Position numbers and translations under genes: made by a program. From Ceratopteris richardii (taxonomy: Eukaryota > Streptophyta > Polypodiopsida > Polypodiales > Pteridaceae), in contig CM035408.1 of NCBI GenBank assembly GCA_020310875.1, forward strand, positions 149,294,407 through 149,358,406: a DNA stretch of 64,000 nt. The letters are read 5' to 3'. The notes under the pieces were generated by a model, which was not told the origin of the DNA, ran no database searches, and saw only the letters and a program-made list of their open reading frames with translations. Below, in pieces: positions 1-12,445 of the stretch (position 1 is the stretch's first letter; every line of letters starts with the position of its first letter).

Positions 1-1061
1 TGGGGATCAAGTTTACTTCTGATTTGTGAAGGTATGTGTGCATATGAAATGCATCCAAATATCCTACAATGATCCAAACTTGGTCTTCTTCCATTTCAAG
101 TTTCATAAGGTGTCATTCCTTCCAAGGATTTTGATAGCAACCTATTAATGATGTAAGTGGAAGTGGATACTGCCTTTCCCCATAGATAATTGGCAAATTT
201 CTTTTCATTAAGTATTTTTCTAGCTGCTCATACAATGGTTCTTTTCCTCCTTTTTGCTACACCATTTTATTTTGGTGTATATATAGATATAATCTCTTAT
301 TGATCCCTCTCTCTTGTAAGAAAGATTAAAAATGGGAGAAATATTCTCCCCCTCCATCAGACCTTATGGTCTTGAATGTTCTACCTGTTTGATTTTCTAC
401 AACTGCAAGATACCTCTTGAAGCAAAAAAACACTTCATCTTTATGCTTCATGAAATATAATGTAGTCCATCTACTACAATCATCAATGAAAAATAGACGA
501 TACCTTGACCTTGAGACATATGGTTCCTTGCTTGGTCCTAAACATCACTGTGGACAAGTTCCAAGATGTCTCCATGTATATATCCCTTTTTTGTGGAAGG
601 TTTCCTGTAAGATTTTCCAATGCTAATTTGTTTCAAGGTCCTCTCTTCAATGTGAGATAACCTTTTGTGCTAAAGTTCTAACTCTAATAGAGTTGTGTAC
701 CATAATTGAACAATGCTATGTTCCTTGTGTCTTGGATTTTGAAAGTGTTTGCTCTACATATCTTTTGACCTTTGGCAATCTTCTTGAATCCTTGGTATGG
801 ATCTTTCGTGTAGGCTCCATACTTTATAAATCTCACATGCAATCCCTTCTCCACAATCTGTCCTACACTTACCAAGTTCTTGGTGATGTTAGGTACACAT
901 AGAAATCTTCTCAATAAGTTTTTATTACCAATTGGTGTCTTCACATTTCCAATCTTCTTGAAAAGCTTCCTTGTGTCATCTCTTGTTTGTACTTGATGCT
1001 TGTTTTTGGGGTCTTCCAAATTTGAGAGTAATGCTACATTCCTGCTACATGATTTGAACAT
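1..1061 (-). pseudogene. Copia A protease/pre-integrase and integrase remnant
   Basis: The frame at 684-1061 holds the end of the Copia protease and the link to integrase, with the typical block P-N-I-T-K-N-L-V-S-V-G-Q-I followed by VEKGLHVRF. Further along the minus strand, around 240-290, the integrase core motif reads YTPK-stop-NGVAKRRK, where the family has YTPQQNGVAERRN, so one Gln codon is now TAA. The coding strand is broken into short frames. It would have processed the polyprotein and inserted the cDNA. It is dead. Confidence 0.75.
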
Positions 1062-1079
1062 CCAAAATCAATATAGAAT

Positions 1080-2168
1080 ACATGTTCATATAATTTACTT
1101 TCTTTGATAGTTATATTCATGAATAGAAGTGAGTCTTCTTGTGATTGATCACCAATGTAGTTGTTTTAGTCTCTCCTTCCTTTATAAGCACCTTGATAAT
1201 TGTTGTTGAACTTGTTATGGCCATTATTGCCATAGTTGTTGTTATATCTACCTCTAGGATCCCCATAACCTCCTCTATTGTATCCTCTTCTTCTCTGATT
1301 TCTTGGATTCTTGAAGCAATGTTTAGTGATATGATTTGTAAGTCAAATACAACATATTTTGATGAGCTCTGAGATCTCCCCCTATGTTATCTACCTCCTT
1401 TACCTCTTCCTCTTGAAATGCTCCCTCTACCTGTAAAGTTAGCATGGGAGATACTTGCTTCTTCATCATACTTTCTCCCTTTGCTTTAGGATATTTACTT
1501 CTACATTTATCAGTGTATATGAAAGAGGATCTATTAACTTTTTTGGTATCTCCATTATTCATAAGCTTGGCTACATGGGCAAAGAGTTGCCTCATGAGTG
1601 TGTTGAACATGTCCATGTATAGGTCCATGGCAATGGTGAATGCTTCACACTTATCATCTAATTTGATTCCATTGATGAATTGTCTGACTATTTGCTCTTC
1701 ATATATGATATTTCCACTGATTCCTTATTGATTATCTATTTCCTTTATCTTGGTGAAGAATTCGGTGACAATCTTCTTGGATTGCTTCTTGAGGGAGATG
1801 AACTCCATCCACAACTAGTTCTTCATAGCCTTAGTGCTTGAGAAGAATGATTCAAGTGCAATTGATGTCTCTTGTGAAGTCTTATAGACCCTAATGTGTG
1901 GAAGTAAGAAATTAGAGGTAGAGCTTAAGATATATGACCTTTCCAAAACATCTTTTGCACACCCATATAATCAACCTCTCTGTTCTTCTTGAGTTACTTT
2001 TCCTTTGTTCCTTAGCATCGGCATTAAATCATCTCTAGATATGTATCCATAAAGATTTATTCCTTGTAGATATGCTTCCATCCTTAGAGAACATGTTGAC
2101 TTGTTACTTTGATCCAACTTTTCAATTGAAGAATAAAAAAAATCACCTATAACGTATACACTATGAGA
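1080..2168 (-). pseudogene. Copia A gag remnant
   Basis: The minus strand at 1971-2168 gives a Copia gag N-terminus (IEKLDQSN, then SLRMEAYLQG and a GYIS block). The frame at 1323-1628 is the middle of gag, and 1145-1320 encodes a C-terminal tail rich in Arg, Gly and Asn (RRRGYNRGGYG, NNNYGNNGHN) like nucleic-acid-binding gag tails. The parts lie in different frames, the original ATG is not visible, and a stop follows the RGG-like tail. Confidence 0.7.
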
Positions 2169-2170
2169 AT

Positions 2171-2182
2171 GCTCTGATGCCA
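2171..2182 (-). other. Primer-binding site of Copia A
   Basis: The minus strand reads TGGCATCAGAGC, one base from the usual initiator-Met tRNA primer site TGGTATCAGAGC. It sits three bases inside an LTR end that starts with TG at plus position 2186. Confidence 0.75.
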
Positions 2183-2253
2183 CTATGAGGCAGTGATGGT
2201 AGGGTATAGAGATGAGAGGATCTTTGCAAAGAAAAAACTCTGGACCTGCCTAT

Positions 2254-3749
2254 TGTTGGAAGTGAGGTAGGCCCTTGGCTCATGTCACAGGTCCATGGTT
2301 CCATAGTTCCAGTATATACAACATTAATTCCAGCAATCTTCAATGTTGACAAAACATGAACATACCACAACTTAATCATACAGATGATGAGACAAAGATA
2401 GAGAAAGAATAGACGACATGTGTAAAGTGTTACGTAAGCCATCGCTTACTCATAGTATCATATATACCAATGTTCAATGTACAATGTGGGAGCAAAACTC
2501 TCAACCACTATATGTGATGAGAAATAGATGAATCAATGAATGTACAAATGTAACAAACATATTCAGATGTATGGGAAGTAATCTGAATATACATGAGATG
2601 TGTGACCTTATAGGTTATAGAAGAGTGAATATGAGTGACTGAAAGAGGAAGGATCAGTGTGAAACTGATAATCAACAAACCCTCATCTGAACTTAGGCTA
2701 TGGAAGACCCTAAGTCAGATACGTGTGTGAAAAGATCACATACTTAAAAAGTAGCAAAGAATGCTAACAAGTTTGATGCCGGAAATCCTCAAACTCATGT
2801 GAACACACCTTCTCAAACACCTCATCAAAATATGCATAAAGCATATATGTACTGATTCTCTTGTACCTATGCCGAATAGGACTCCTCCTGATATGAACGC
2901 CACTGCCTCCATAAGCTTTAAGTAGTACCTGTGTGCATAAAGAGAATATGTACTTGAATACTTAACATAAGATGTAAATCTTATGTTAACCACCATCCAA
3001 TGTCTTTAAAGTAGCCCGACATCTTCTTGTAGAAGACAAGCTTCAACCTGATATCTTCTTGTAGAAGACAATCTTCAAATACACCATGTAGATGGCCGAT
3101 CCTCACCATCAAGCTGCTAATGACCAAGTCTTCTTGCCATGAACAAGAGATAACCTCCTCTCCATGATCTAGAGTGTGAGCACACCCTTCATCTTCTCCA
3201 AGAAGAATCATTAAGAAGAACTCCATAGCTGCTCCTCAACATGCTTCAAGTTAGCACCATGGCTGCCCCATGTGCTAGACGAAACACCACCTCTACTGAG
3301 GTCCAAGCTCCAAGCTTGTGTTGAATACTAGGTGAAGGATACATAGAAGTGACCCAAAGTACTTCTTATATAGTGTATTTGTCCACTTTGAAAAGAAATA
3401 ATAAAGCACAAGTCTCCACGATTGCTACGCGATAATAAAGCAAACACTTCGTCGACGTCGGTGTGCTTTGATTCATTCGCTAATTTAAAGCAAAAGCACT
3501 AAAAGATCGTTCCGCGAACGCGCTGCTGGAATCAACACTCGAACACTGGTGGCCACGTTAGAGGATAGCGATCTATCCACGGTGCCTTCTCATTTTGCTT
3601 GTCGAAAGAGTCTTAAAAACATCTACATATGCTAGACGCACACGTCTTCTTGTAGAGGAACTAGGTCCCAACTCTACATATGTTGTTATACCTGAACAAT
3701 TCGACCAATAGAAGAATATTGTTTGACCAATAGGATATTGATTCCAACA
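2254..3749 (-). repeat. 3' LTR of element B
   Basis: This 1496-bp LTR matches 6859-8353 along its whole length with a few percent of scattered differences. It holds a perfect 12-bp inverted repeat with a 4-base loop at 2962-2989 and a repeated unit, ATCTTCTTGTAGAAGACAA, near 3020-3075. Short open frames inside it are not genes. Confidence 0.88.
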
Positions 3750-3750
3750 A

Positions 3751-3760
3751 TCCCCCCTGT
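3751..3760 (-). other. Polypurine tract of element B
   Basis: The minus strand reads ACAGGGGGGA directly before the 3' LTR, as expected for the second-strand primer. Confidence 0.75.
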
Positions 3761-6700
3761 AATGTCATATTGGTACAAACTGGACTGGATCTGCAAACTT
3801 CATAAGCTACAAACTATTACAAGCTTCAAGCTTGTACTCCCGCACTTCAGAACTTGTTCTTCAAAAGTCTTCTTCAAAACTAAATTTGACTTTTCGTCAA
3901 AAAACCTGAACTTGCTGAGTATGAAGCATAATACTTGAGAAAATATGCAAACTAGATATCCAATAGTGTACACATCAAGCAATCACTGCTTGACAACAAA
4001 TATAGCATGAACTATCTCTGAACCTACTATCTCCTGTTTTCAAAAACCTAAAAACTAGGATCCACATATTTGCATTTACCTTCCAAAAAGGTTTCTCAAC
4101 GTACTTCTGCTGCGTAATGTAAATACACTAATCAAGAACTGAATCCTGGAACCTGTGACTGTCAACTCACAACTTAGTGTATTATGAACACTGCTGGTTC
4201 ATCTCTGACTGTACTCAAGTCAAATCAACTCAACTCAATTGAAATCAACTGAAATATGAGTCAAAAAATCTATGATGTCATCATGTCTTCATCCTTTAAA
4301 TCCTTCATACCTCTTTCCTTTAGAACTTGGTATAAACATATATGTGCGCACTTCTGAAATATACCTTTCTGAAATATCAAGCTTCTCTTCACTAGAACTC
4401 TGGATCCTTCTCCTGAATAGGAACATCCTAACAGGAACTTTCTCCAAATATTCTTCTTCTTCCTTCTTCTTTCAAAGCTGGAACATAAAGAGAGCCTGGC
4501 AAAGGAAATATAGGAATACTTGAAATAGGAATACCTGAAGTTATGATTCTGCATTCTTTTATATATGGCTGAAAATAAGTCTTCATGTTTCATCACCCCC
4601 CTGGATGACTTAACACTGGTATCAAGTATTCTTCAAATTATATCAGACTTTATGAAATCTTGGACGTCCTTCTTCATAAATCTGATCTTTAGTGACCAAT
4701 ACTTGTATCTAAAACAAAATTTCTAAACCCTTTTTATTAGCACTGCAGATGCTAATGGATTTCACTGTTTACTTCTCAGCTTCCCAAAAATCTAGAATAA
4801 GGTTAGCTGATCCATATAACAAAAAACCTTGCTGAAAGCATTTTAGGATTCATAACCTTCTGCAACATAACAAGTATTTCTATCTCTCTGTAACACAAAT
4901 CTGATAGAACCTGAATCTTTGACTTACTTCTTCCAATGCTAAGAATCTTCACAAACAAAGGATATACAACTGACTCATAAATACTCAAGATCATACAAGA
5001 TCTATCCAAGATCAATGATCTCTCTTGTGTAGAATCTGCTCTTATCAAACCTTCATGACTGAATGTTTGATTTATTACCTGAATGTCTTCAAGTGTCCAT
5101 GCTTCTTAAAAAGTTGTAAAACTTTTTTGCAAACAAATCCTTTCCAAGAATTTGTAACTCCTACTTGAAATATAAGTGGACAAACTTCTCACCTTGAGAA
5201 CTCCAAAAGCTGCAAGTTGATACTTCATAACTTTCATATTTTTACCCGGGTGAAATGTGATAGTACCTGCTTGATTTTCTTTTGGCTAACTCCACTTCTC
5301 AATCAAGTGTTAGGATATGATGGAACACGTTTTTGAATACAAACATGTATCCAAAAGTCTAGACAGTCATAGAAATTAGATTCTCTATTAACTTGTACAT
5401 CAACAAGATTCTGAATTTTCTGAAGTTTTTGAAAATACTAAATATGAGGTAACCTTTTCCATACATAAAACCTCAACCCAAGTCTTCAACATCTGCTACA
5501 AAAAAACTCTTTTACCTTAAGAGTTAGATAAATAAGAAATATACTTCTCTACAACTTGTCATATACCAAGTAGCTCTGTATTGACACTCCAAGAATTCTT
5601 TGAGGGAACATATAAGCTGCCTGCTTAAAAGCTTCAAATAAAACATAACTCATATACATATGAGTCAAAACATATATATGTTGCTTTTTCTTTCTCTCAA
5701 TGCAATTCTTTGTCAAATCTACTAAATCATGACCAAGTGTAATGCAAAACAAGAAACTGCTTCTTTCTTTAAACAAGATGTTCTCGTAGACTTGTCTTTG
5801 GATGTAGAGGATAAAATAGGAAACGTATATGGAAAATATATGAGAAAAGGAAGCCTTACTTTTCTTTTGGAAATGATGGAATTTCTTCTTCTGCATCTTT
5901 CTTCCACCTGATGATGTCAACATCTTCGAACTTCTCTTCCATACCTTTTGTTCCCTTCATCTTGAAGTAGCAAACACTCTTGACCTCTTCAAATGAATTT
6001 TTCTCTTCCTGTAGTGCTAAGAGTAAGAGACAAAACAAACACGGTATACAAATGGAAGTGAATATAGAATCATGTTTTATCATCTCCTCATATCTCTTAA
6101 TCAAAATTTTGCTTCAAATGTCTGAAACGACTAAGTTCACCAATCTTTTGTCTGAATGATGAATTTCCTTTCTAGAGTTACCATCTCTAGATACCATTTG
6201 TACCTTGATATCCAACCAACTTACAACAAAAAATTGGCTGAAAACAAAACTCATCCCATCTTCACATTTGTCTTCTTAGATGAACTTTCTTGCCATGAAA
6301 GAGATCTCTCAAAACTCTCTAGAAAAACCTCTAGATACCTGTTTTGATGTAGCCTTTAACTTTCAAATGATGAAAGTGTACAAAAACACTCCTTGAATTT
6401 CTTCAAATCTCTTCATAACTGCTCTTCTAAGACATGACCTGCAAATGATAATCTGATAGTAGAAACTGATACCTGTGATTTGATGTTGATCTGATTCCTT
6501 CATCTTCTTTAAACCATCGTTCTTCCTTGAATTTGAAGTAGTCTTCTCTTCATCAAGTCTTGGTCTTCAAACAATACTTTTGTAAAGTATTTGCATACTC
6601 TTCCAAAACTATTCGGCTGCTAATAGATCATCAACTTCATACTCCACATTGATGAATACACATGTGATTGAATTGTCTAATTCTCAAATCTCTACTCATC

Positions 6701-6840
6701 TAGATTAAGTGTGTATGTCATATGTCAAATGTTAGAAGATGCTCTTAAATCATATGTTGTAAATCTGGAATTCTGGAAAACCTGGATATGAATGAGCCTT
6801 AATGCATTGATGCCAAAGATCTAAAGTTCTGAAACAAAAA
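3761..6840. other. Non-coding interior of element B
   Basis: AT-rich sequence with many CTTCTT runs. Frames up to 124 codons exist on the minus strand (for example 5549-5923 and 4270-4596), but none shows a recognisable domain, zinc knuckle, DSG/DTG, YVDD or integrase motif, and neighbouring frames are equally open. I read it as non-coding leader or packaging sequence. Confidence 0.6.
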
Positions 6841-6856
6841 TCTGGCTCTAATACCA
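6841..6856 (-). other. Primer-binding site of element B
   Basis: The minus strand reads TGGTATTAGAGCCAGA, two bases inside the right LTR. It differs by one C-to-T change from TGGTATCAGAGC, which pairs with initiator-Met tRNA, and marks 6859-8353 as the 5' LTR. Confidence 0.8.
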
Positions 6857-6858
6857 AA

Positions 6859-8353
6859 TGTTGGAAGTGAAGTAGGCCCTGGGCTCATGTCACAGGTCCA
6901 TGGTTCCATAGTTCCAGTATATACAACATTAATTCCATCAATCTTCAATGTTAACAAAACATGAACATACCACAACTTAATCATACAGATGATGATACAA
7001 AGATAGAGAAAGAATAGACGACATGTGTAAGGTGTTACGTAAACCATCGCTTACTCATAGTATCATATATACCAATGTTCAATGTACAATGTGGGAGCAA
7101 AACTCTCAACCACTATATGTGATGAGAAATAGATGAATCAATGAATGTACAAATGTAACAAACATATTCAGATGTATGGGCAGTAATCTGAATATACATG
7201 AGATGTGTGACTGTATAGGTTATAGAAAAGTGAATATGAGTGACTGAAAGAGGAAGGATCAGTGTGAAACTGATAATCAACAAACCCTCATCTGAACTTA
7301 GGCTATGGAAGACCCTAAGTCAGATACGTGTGTGAAAGATCACATACTTAAAAAATAGCAAAGAATGCTAACAAGTTTGCTGCCGGAAATCCTCAAACTC
7401 ATGTGAACACACCTTCTCAAACACCTCATCAAAATATGCATAAAGCATATATGTACTGATTCTCTTGTACCTATGCCGAATAGGACTCCTCCTGATATGA
7501 ACGCCACTGCCTCCATAAGCTTTAAGTAGTACCTGTGTGCATAAAGAGAATATGTACCTCAATATTTAACATAAGATGTAAATCTTATGTTAACCACCAT
7601 CCAATGTCTTTAAAGTAGCCCGACATCTTCTTGTAGAAGACAATCTTCAACCTGATATCTTCTTGTAGAAGACAATCTTCAAATACACCATGTAGATGGC
7701 CGATCCTCACCATCAAGCTGCTAATGACCAGGTCTTCTTGCCATGAACAAGAGATAACCTCCTCTCCATGAGCTAGAGTGTGAGCACACCCTTTATCTTC
7801 TCCAAGAAGAATCATTAAGAATAACTCCATAGCTGCTCCTCAACATGCTTCAAGTTAGCACCATGGCTGCCCCATGTGCTAGAGAAAACACCGCCTCTAC
7901 TGAGGTCCAAGCTCCAAGCTTGTGTTGAATACTAGGTGGAGGATACATAGAAGTGACCCAAAGTACTTCTTATATAGTGTATTTGTCCACTTTGAAAAGC
8001 AATAATAAAGCACAAGTCTCCACGATTGCTACGCGATAATAAAGCAAACACTTCGTTGACGTCGGTGTGCTTTGATTTGTTCGCTAATTTAAAGCAAAAG
8101 CACTAAAAGATCATTCCGTCAACGCGCTGCTGGAATCGGGACTCAAACACTAGTGGCCACGTTCAGAGGATAGCGATCTATCCACGTCACCTTCTCATTT
8201 TGCTTGTAAATTGAGTCTTAAAAACAATTACATATGCTAGACCTTACGTCTTCTTGTAGACAAACTAGGTCCCAACTCTACATATGTTGTTATACCTGAA
8301 CAATTTGACCAATAGAAGAATATTGTTTGACCAATAGGATATTAATTCCAACA
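6859..8353 (-). repeat. 5' LTR of element B
   Basis: 1495 bp, TGTTGG...CCAACA, paired with 2254-3749. The 12-bp hairpin arms found in the other LTR recur at 7566-7593. A TATA box on the minus strand lies at 7970-7976, so transcription would run leftward into the interior. Confidence 0.88.
7970..7976 (-). promoter_or_regulatory. TATA box in the 5' LTR of element B
   Basis: The minus strand reads ACTATATAAGAAG here. The same site is kept in the other LTR near 3370. Its position, several hundred bases from the LTR start, suits a U3 promoter. Confidence 0.5.
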
Positions 8354-9510
8354 CCTATTTCTCGCTTGGACACACTAATAGACTTCTTAGGATCACTAAA
8401 GATGCAGAAATATGACCATGGTACTTTCGAGCAATGTACTCGAAAGTTTTTATCAAGACATACTATTTGTAGGTTATGAGCATGAAGAGAGACCCTTCTA
8501 TTTATGGAATAAGGCTTTTGGAAAAATTTTCAATGCTCTTAACCTGCTATGTATTGGGCTAAAAACTTTTGCACAACATCTAATGGAAAGGTAAGTGAAC
8601 TATTCCAAGTTATAGATTGACCTTAGAGTTCATAAAATGTGAGAAATATACTTAAGAAGTCACATATGTGATCAAGACATTTCAAAAAGAAGACAATGCA
8701 TATACACATCCATAGAGATTGATTCATATCTCTGCATAAATTGTTTAATTATGAAATCCTTGCATACAAAATCTCAGAAGGATTTTAATTTCATCATCCA
8801 AGTATTGGTTGAGATAATGAGACCATAGTTTCACTTGAATGACTCACAGACGTCAATAGACTTGACCAATAGATAGTCAACAACACATAGTAGCTCATGA
8901 TGATGATGAAACTTCAAGAATATACATTGATATGTAAGGAACAATTCTTGTAGCTGTTGGAGGACTCCTATGGCTAAAAGGCAAGCAAAATATATACTCT
9001 TGAAGTGCATGAGATCTCAGTATCTATCCATGCATTCTTCACTGAAGTATATATAAGCTTTTTCCCATGATTCTAGTTGGTAGGGTTGATGATTCCACCA
9101 AAGATTCCAATCACCTTTTTGACTACCTATTTGAAATTTAAGTTCAAATATGAATCGTGGATTTTGGATTCTTTTACCTTAAGTCTTGAATTTTAAGTTT
9201 TAAGACCTTTTACAATAGGTAAAAACAAGCCCTTAGGCATGAACTAAGGATAAATATAAGTACATATATCCGATCCTCAAAAATTAAAGTAGTCTAGAGA
9301 TATGTTCAAGCTCTAATTAGGCTTGCCATATGTACGAACACTTTCTAATATGGGCATAGCGAATGCAATTTGAGGGGTGAATTCAAGTAATCGGGTGTAG
9401 ATGCTATTGGAGATTCCCTCACTAATTAGACATAAAGACCTGAAGATGTATGAAGGATAAAGAAAGACGAAGAGAAGCAGAAACAAAGCATTCAGAAAAT
9501 CAAGCCTTAA
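8354..9510. other. No gene seen; start is the rest of the Copia A LTR
   Basis: The first part should be the remainder of the Copia A 5' LTR cut by element B, because the CCTAT target is repeated at 8354. I cannot find where that LTR ends. The rest is AT-rich with no supported coding, RNA or repeat feature. Confidence 0.4.
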
Positions 9511-10582
9511 TAAAGGGACAAATTCACAAATATAATTTAGTTCATAGAAACTTCCAGAATTACGAGTCTTTTGAATCTCGGATAAAAAGAAATGTATATA
9601 ACAGAGTTGAGAGAGTGTTTAGGTAGAGTAGAAGGATGTATGTGTAGTAGACGCAAGAGTGCGTATGTAGAGATGAATAATAGAATCTGAACTGTCAGAT
9701 ATTCATCTGTAAGAGAGATGGTAAGGTAGAATTACTCAGCATAGGAGAGTTTTCCATGGCTATGAGCGAAGTAAGGCCAAGCCATTCTGTACACATCTTC
9801 TCTAATAGAAAACACATACTTATGTGGAAAGATCTGAGCGCATTCTTATTGTGTGAAGAAATCTAAGTGATTTCATGTTACTGTGAAAGTTAGTTAACAG
9901 TTACAGTTTTCTCAGTACACATTTTACGGTACCTCTATAAGTTAGATCTCACAGTACAGTGTAAAGTTTTTCGTAAGTGATAGCTTATTTTGAAGCTAGT
10001 AGTCTCAACTAGAAACTGATCAAAAGAGTTTTGTAAAATGGGACATGTACACACAGTACTATGTCTCACAATAAAGATATTTAGAACTGACAAAATTTTC
10101 TCTCAAATTTTAGATAGAGTTCATTCACTGAAGGAAGCTCAAGTATTACTTCCTTAGTTTATTTACAACCATTTGAAGTGACTACAAATAGAATCGTAGT
10201 TGATTCCGATAATATTCCGGTACAATTACGGTGAGATTACGGTGATACTTCAGTAACAGTCCGGTGAAGTTCTGGTGATATTTCGGTGTGTTCAAAACAC
10301 AGTTTTTGACAGAGTTAAGCGATGAAAAGAATATTTGCTAGTAAACAAACAAAGATTTGTAAAGACTGAAGTAAATCAGATCAGAATTGAAGCCTGGAGA
10401 AAAGGAAAAGTTTTCTGTAAAGTGAATCTTTTAGATTTCACTAAACACAGTTATAAAGTTTTTAGTTTCAGGAAGTTTGCTAAGCTATTGATGATTATAG
10501 AGGTGTTCTAATATCACTCTAGCTTAGTTCTTGTGGTGTGGCGAATTCCGCAGCTTAATTTCAAGCTCTCGCAGCATCAACA
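9511..10582 (+). repeat. 5' LTR of Copia C
   Basis: Aligns without net length change to 14894-15965. It ends CATCAACA directly before the primer site. Its first bases are TAAAGG where the 3' copy has TGAAGG, consistent with a lost TG. An alternative start is 9531 (TATAATTTAG against TGTAATTTAG). A TATATAA lies at 9595. It contains the 11-bp tandem array at 10203-10290. Confidence 0.85.
10203..10290 (+). repeat. Eight 11-bp tandem units inside the Copia C 5' LTR
   Basis: The 88 bases divide exactly into eight 11-base units, such as ATTCCGGTACA, ATTACGGTGAG, ATTACGGTGAT, AGTCCGGTGAA and ATTTCGGTGTG, with core CGGTGA. The same phase is kept in the 3' LTR. Confidence 0.85.
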
Positions 10583-10584
10583 AG

Positions 10585-10596
10585 TGGTATCAGAGC
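10585..10596 (+). other. Primer-binding site of Copia C
   Basis: TGGTATCAGAGC, a perfect match to the standard plant initiator-Met tRNA primer site, two bases after the LTR end. Confidence 0.9.
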
Positions 10597-10813
10597 AGAA
10601 AAGTTCTGAAGAGCAGAAAGGTCCTCAAGAGTAAACAAAAGTGAAGATATAAGGAAAGATGAAGAATTCTTCATAAGATAAGGTGAAAGCTGAGGTGATC
10701 AACAACAAACGGCATCAGAGAATCATTCCGAAGTCATTCTCAAGGGTAAAGGTTTATGAAAGGTAAAATATTTTAACATTATACTCACCGGCGGTAACAG
10801 AAACAAGAAGATC

Positions 10814-12445
10814 ATGGCAGATCACATTTCTATTGACAAATTGGACAGAGATAATTATCCCGCATGGGTAATGCGAATGGAAGCCTTACTTATGAGTAAG
10901 GACTTAATGATATATGTAACAGGAGAAGAAAAGAAGCCTACTTTTGGAGATGACCGTCAACCAAAGAAAGAAGAGTTAGAAGCCTCGAAGCTGTGGCAGA
11001 AGAAAGATGCAATGGCAAGAGCTTATATCTACAATACCATTACAGATCATTTGTTACCACACATCAGAGGTCTGGAAAAAGCGGAAGACATATGGAGTGC
11101 ACTGGAAGATCATTTCCAAAACACTACCAAAGCTAGGAAGGCTAGCTTATGGTCAGAGTTTACAACGTTCAAGAAAAAGCAAAGTCAAAGAATTAGTGAT
11201 TATGTCACTAAGATGAAGGACTTGGCAGATAGTCTTGGATCTATTGACGAAGATATTGAAGACCACAGGTTAATAACACAAGTGATTGCAGGACTGAGAG
11301 GAGATGAAAGGTGGAAAGCTTTCGTACTCTCAACTAAACTATCGTTAAATCATTTTGTACCAGATTTAAATCAGTTGCTTGGACTAATGCTAACATTTGA
11401 GCAAGATTTGAAGATAGATGGAGATAAAGGACATAGTTCTGCTATGTACACAAAGAGTAAGAAGAAAGGTGAAAAAGGAAAAGAAAAAGATGAAGAAGAG
11501 GTGACTACTCAAGAAAATTATGCAAGAGGAAGAGGTGATGTCAGAAATAAAAGTAGAGATAATACAAAAGGAAGAGGTAATCAGAATAATAACAAGAAGA
11601 GTTGTTGGATCTGTGGATTAAGCAATCATTTGGCTCATGATTGCTGGCATAATTCTCAAGGATCAAGTCAGAATCAGAACAACAATAGCAGAGGCAGAAG
11701 CGAAAGATATCAAAGAGGTAGACAAAGCCAAAGAGGTAGTTATGGTAGAGGTGGAGCAAGAAGTTGGGGACAGAATCAGTCTCACAACACTACCTACTAC
11801 AACTATGCGAATGATACGAGGAACGACAATCATACAACATTGATGATGAATTCGATAAGCATGTCAGAGAATGAAGATCTCAAGGTATTCTATATTGACT
11901 CTGGTTGTTCAAATATTTTGTCAGGAAATATAGAATTGTTATCAGAACTGGAAGGAGGTATTTCAAATCATACAGTACAAACAGGTGATAATACAAAACA
12001 CAATGTGCGTTCAATTGGAAAAGTAAAGTGTAAGAATGGAGCTGACCTGCTAACAAATGTTTTGTATGCTCCAACAATCCCAAAGAATCTGATCAGTGTG
12101 GGACAGATAGTAGAAAAAGGTTTTCAAGTCAGGTTTACAAATGAAGGAGTATTTGTTGAAGATCCAGAAAATGGATACAATCAAATTGTCTATGGTAAAA
12201 AGGAAGGTAGACTTTTTACTCTTAAAGTGCAAGGGAATGTTGTTCAAGCCTTGATCACACATGGTGATGAAGTATTTACAGAATTAGACCTCTGGCATAA
12301 GAGGTTAGGACATTTTAATGAAAAAGGAATCAAAATGATGGTGGAGAAACAATCCGTAAGAGGATTACCAAATATGAAGAATCAACATATGATTCATAAA
12401 TGTGAAGCCTGTCAAATGGGAAAAGCACACAGGTTAGCATTTTAG
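10814..12445 (+). pseudogene. Copia C gag, protease and integrase zinc domain
   Basis: From ATG the frame encodes gag of the UBN2/Copia type (residues about 1-260, opening with IDKLDRDNYPAW), a CCHC zinc knuckle from residue 264 (CWICGLSNHLAHDC), an Arg/Gly/Asn-rich tail, a retropepsin with catalytic D362 in the motif DSGCS, then the integrase H-H-C-C zinc region (WHKRLGH, later CEACQMGK). TAG at 12443-12445 ends this segment, but the same frame continues with integrase sequence. The protein would form the particle, cut the polyprotein and hold the cDNA ends. Confidence 0.9.

Larger units (their letters stand above)
1..2253 (-). mobile_element. Copia element A, 5' part, decayed
   Basis: Minus-strand Ty1/Copia remains that run off the left window edge. 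In element order it shows part of the 5' LTR (2186-2253, continuing at 8354), a primer-binding site, gag, protease and the start of integrase. The LTR is split by element B, so A is older than B. Reverse transcriptase and the 3' LTR would lie left of position 1. Many stops and frameshifts make it non-functional. Confidence 0.8.
2254..8353 (-). mobile_element. Element B: complete LARD-like non-autonomous LTR element
   Basis: Two direct repeats of about 1.5 kb (2254-3749 and 6859-8353), each TGTTGG...CCAACA, enclose a 3.1-kb interior. CCTAT occurs just before 2254 and just after 8353, a perfect 5-bp target duplication. The minus strand has a primer-binding site beside the right LTR and a purine tract beside the left LTR, which sets the orientation. 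I see no gag, protease, RT or integrase motif inside. LTRs over 1 kb with a few kb of non-coding interior match the LARD class, which moves with enzymes from a partner. It landed in the 5' LTR of Copia A. Confidence 0.85.

Noticed and set aside
2161-3226. Minus-strand frames in the LTRs of element B, repeated at 6799-7830
   Set aside because: They occur in both LTRs with differences that do not preserve protein, and have no domain.
5549-5923. 124-codon minus frame in the interior of element B
   Set aside because: No domain, and overlapping frames on both strands are equally open; low-complexity chance.
11541-11759. Open frames opposite or shifted to Copia C gag, including 11637-11843
   Set aside because: Shadows of the Asn/Arg/Gly-rich gag tail; the true frame has the CCHC knuckle.
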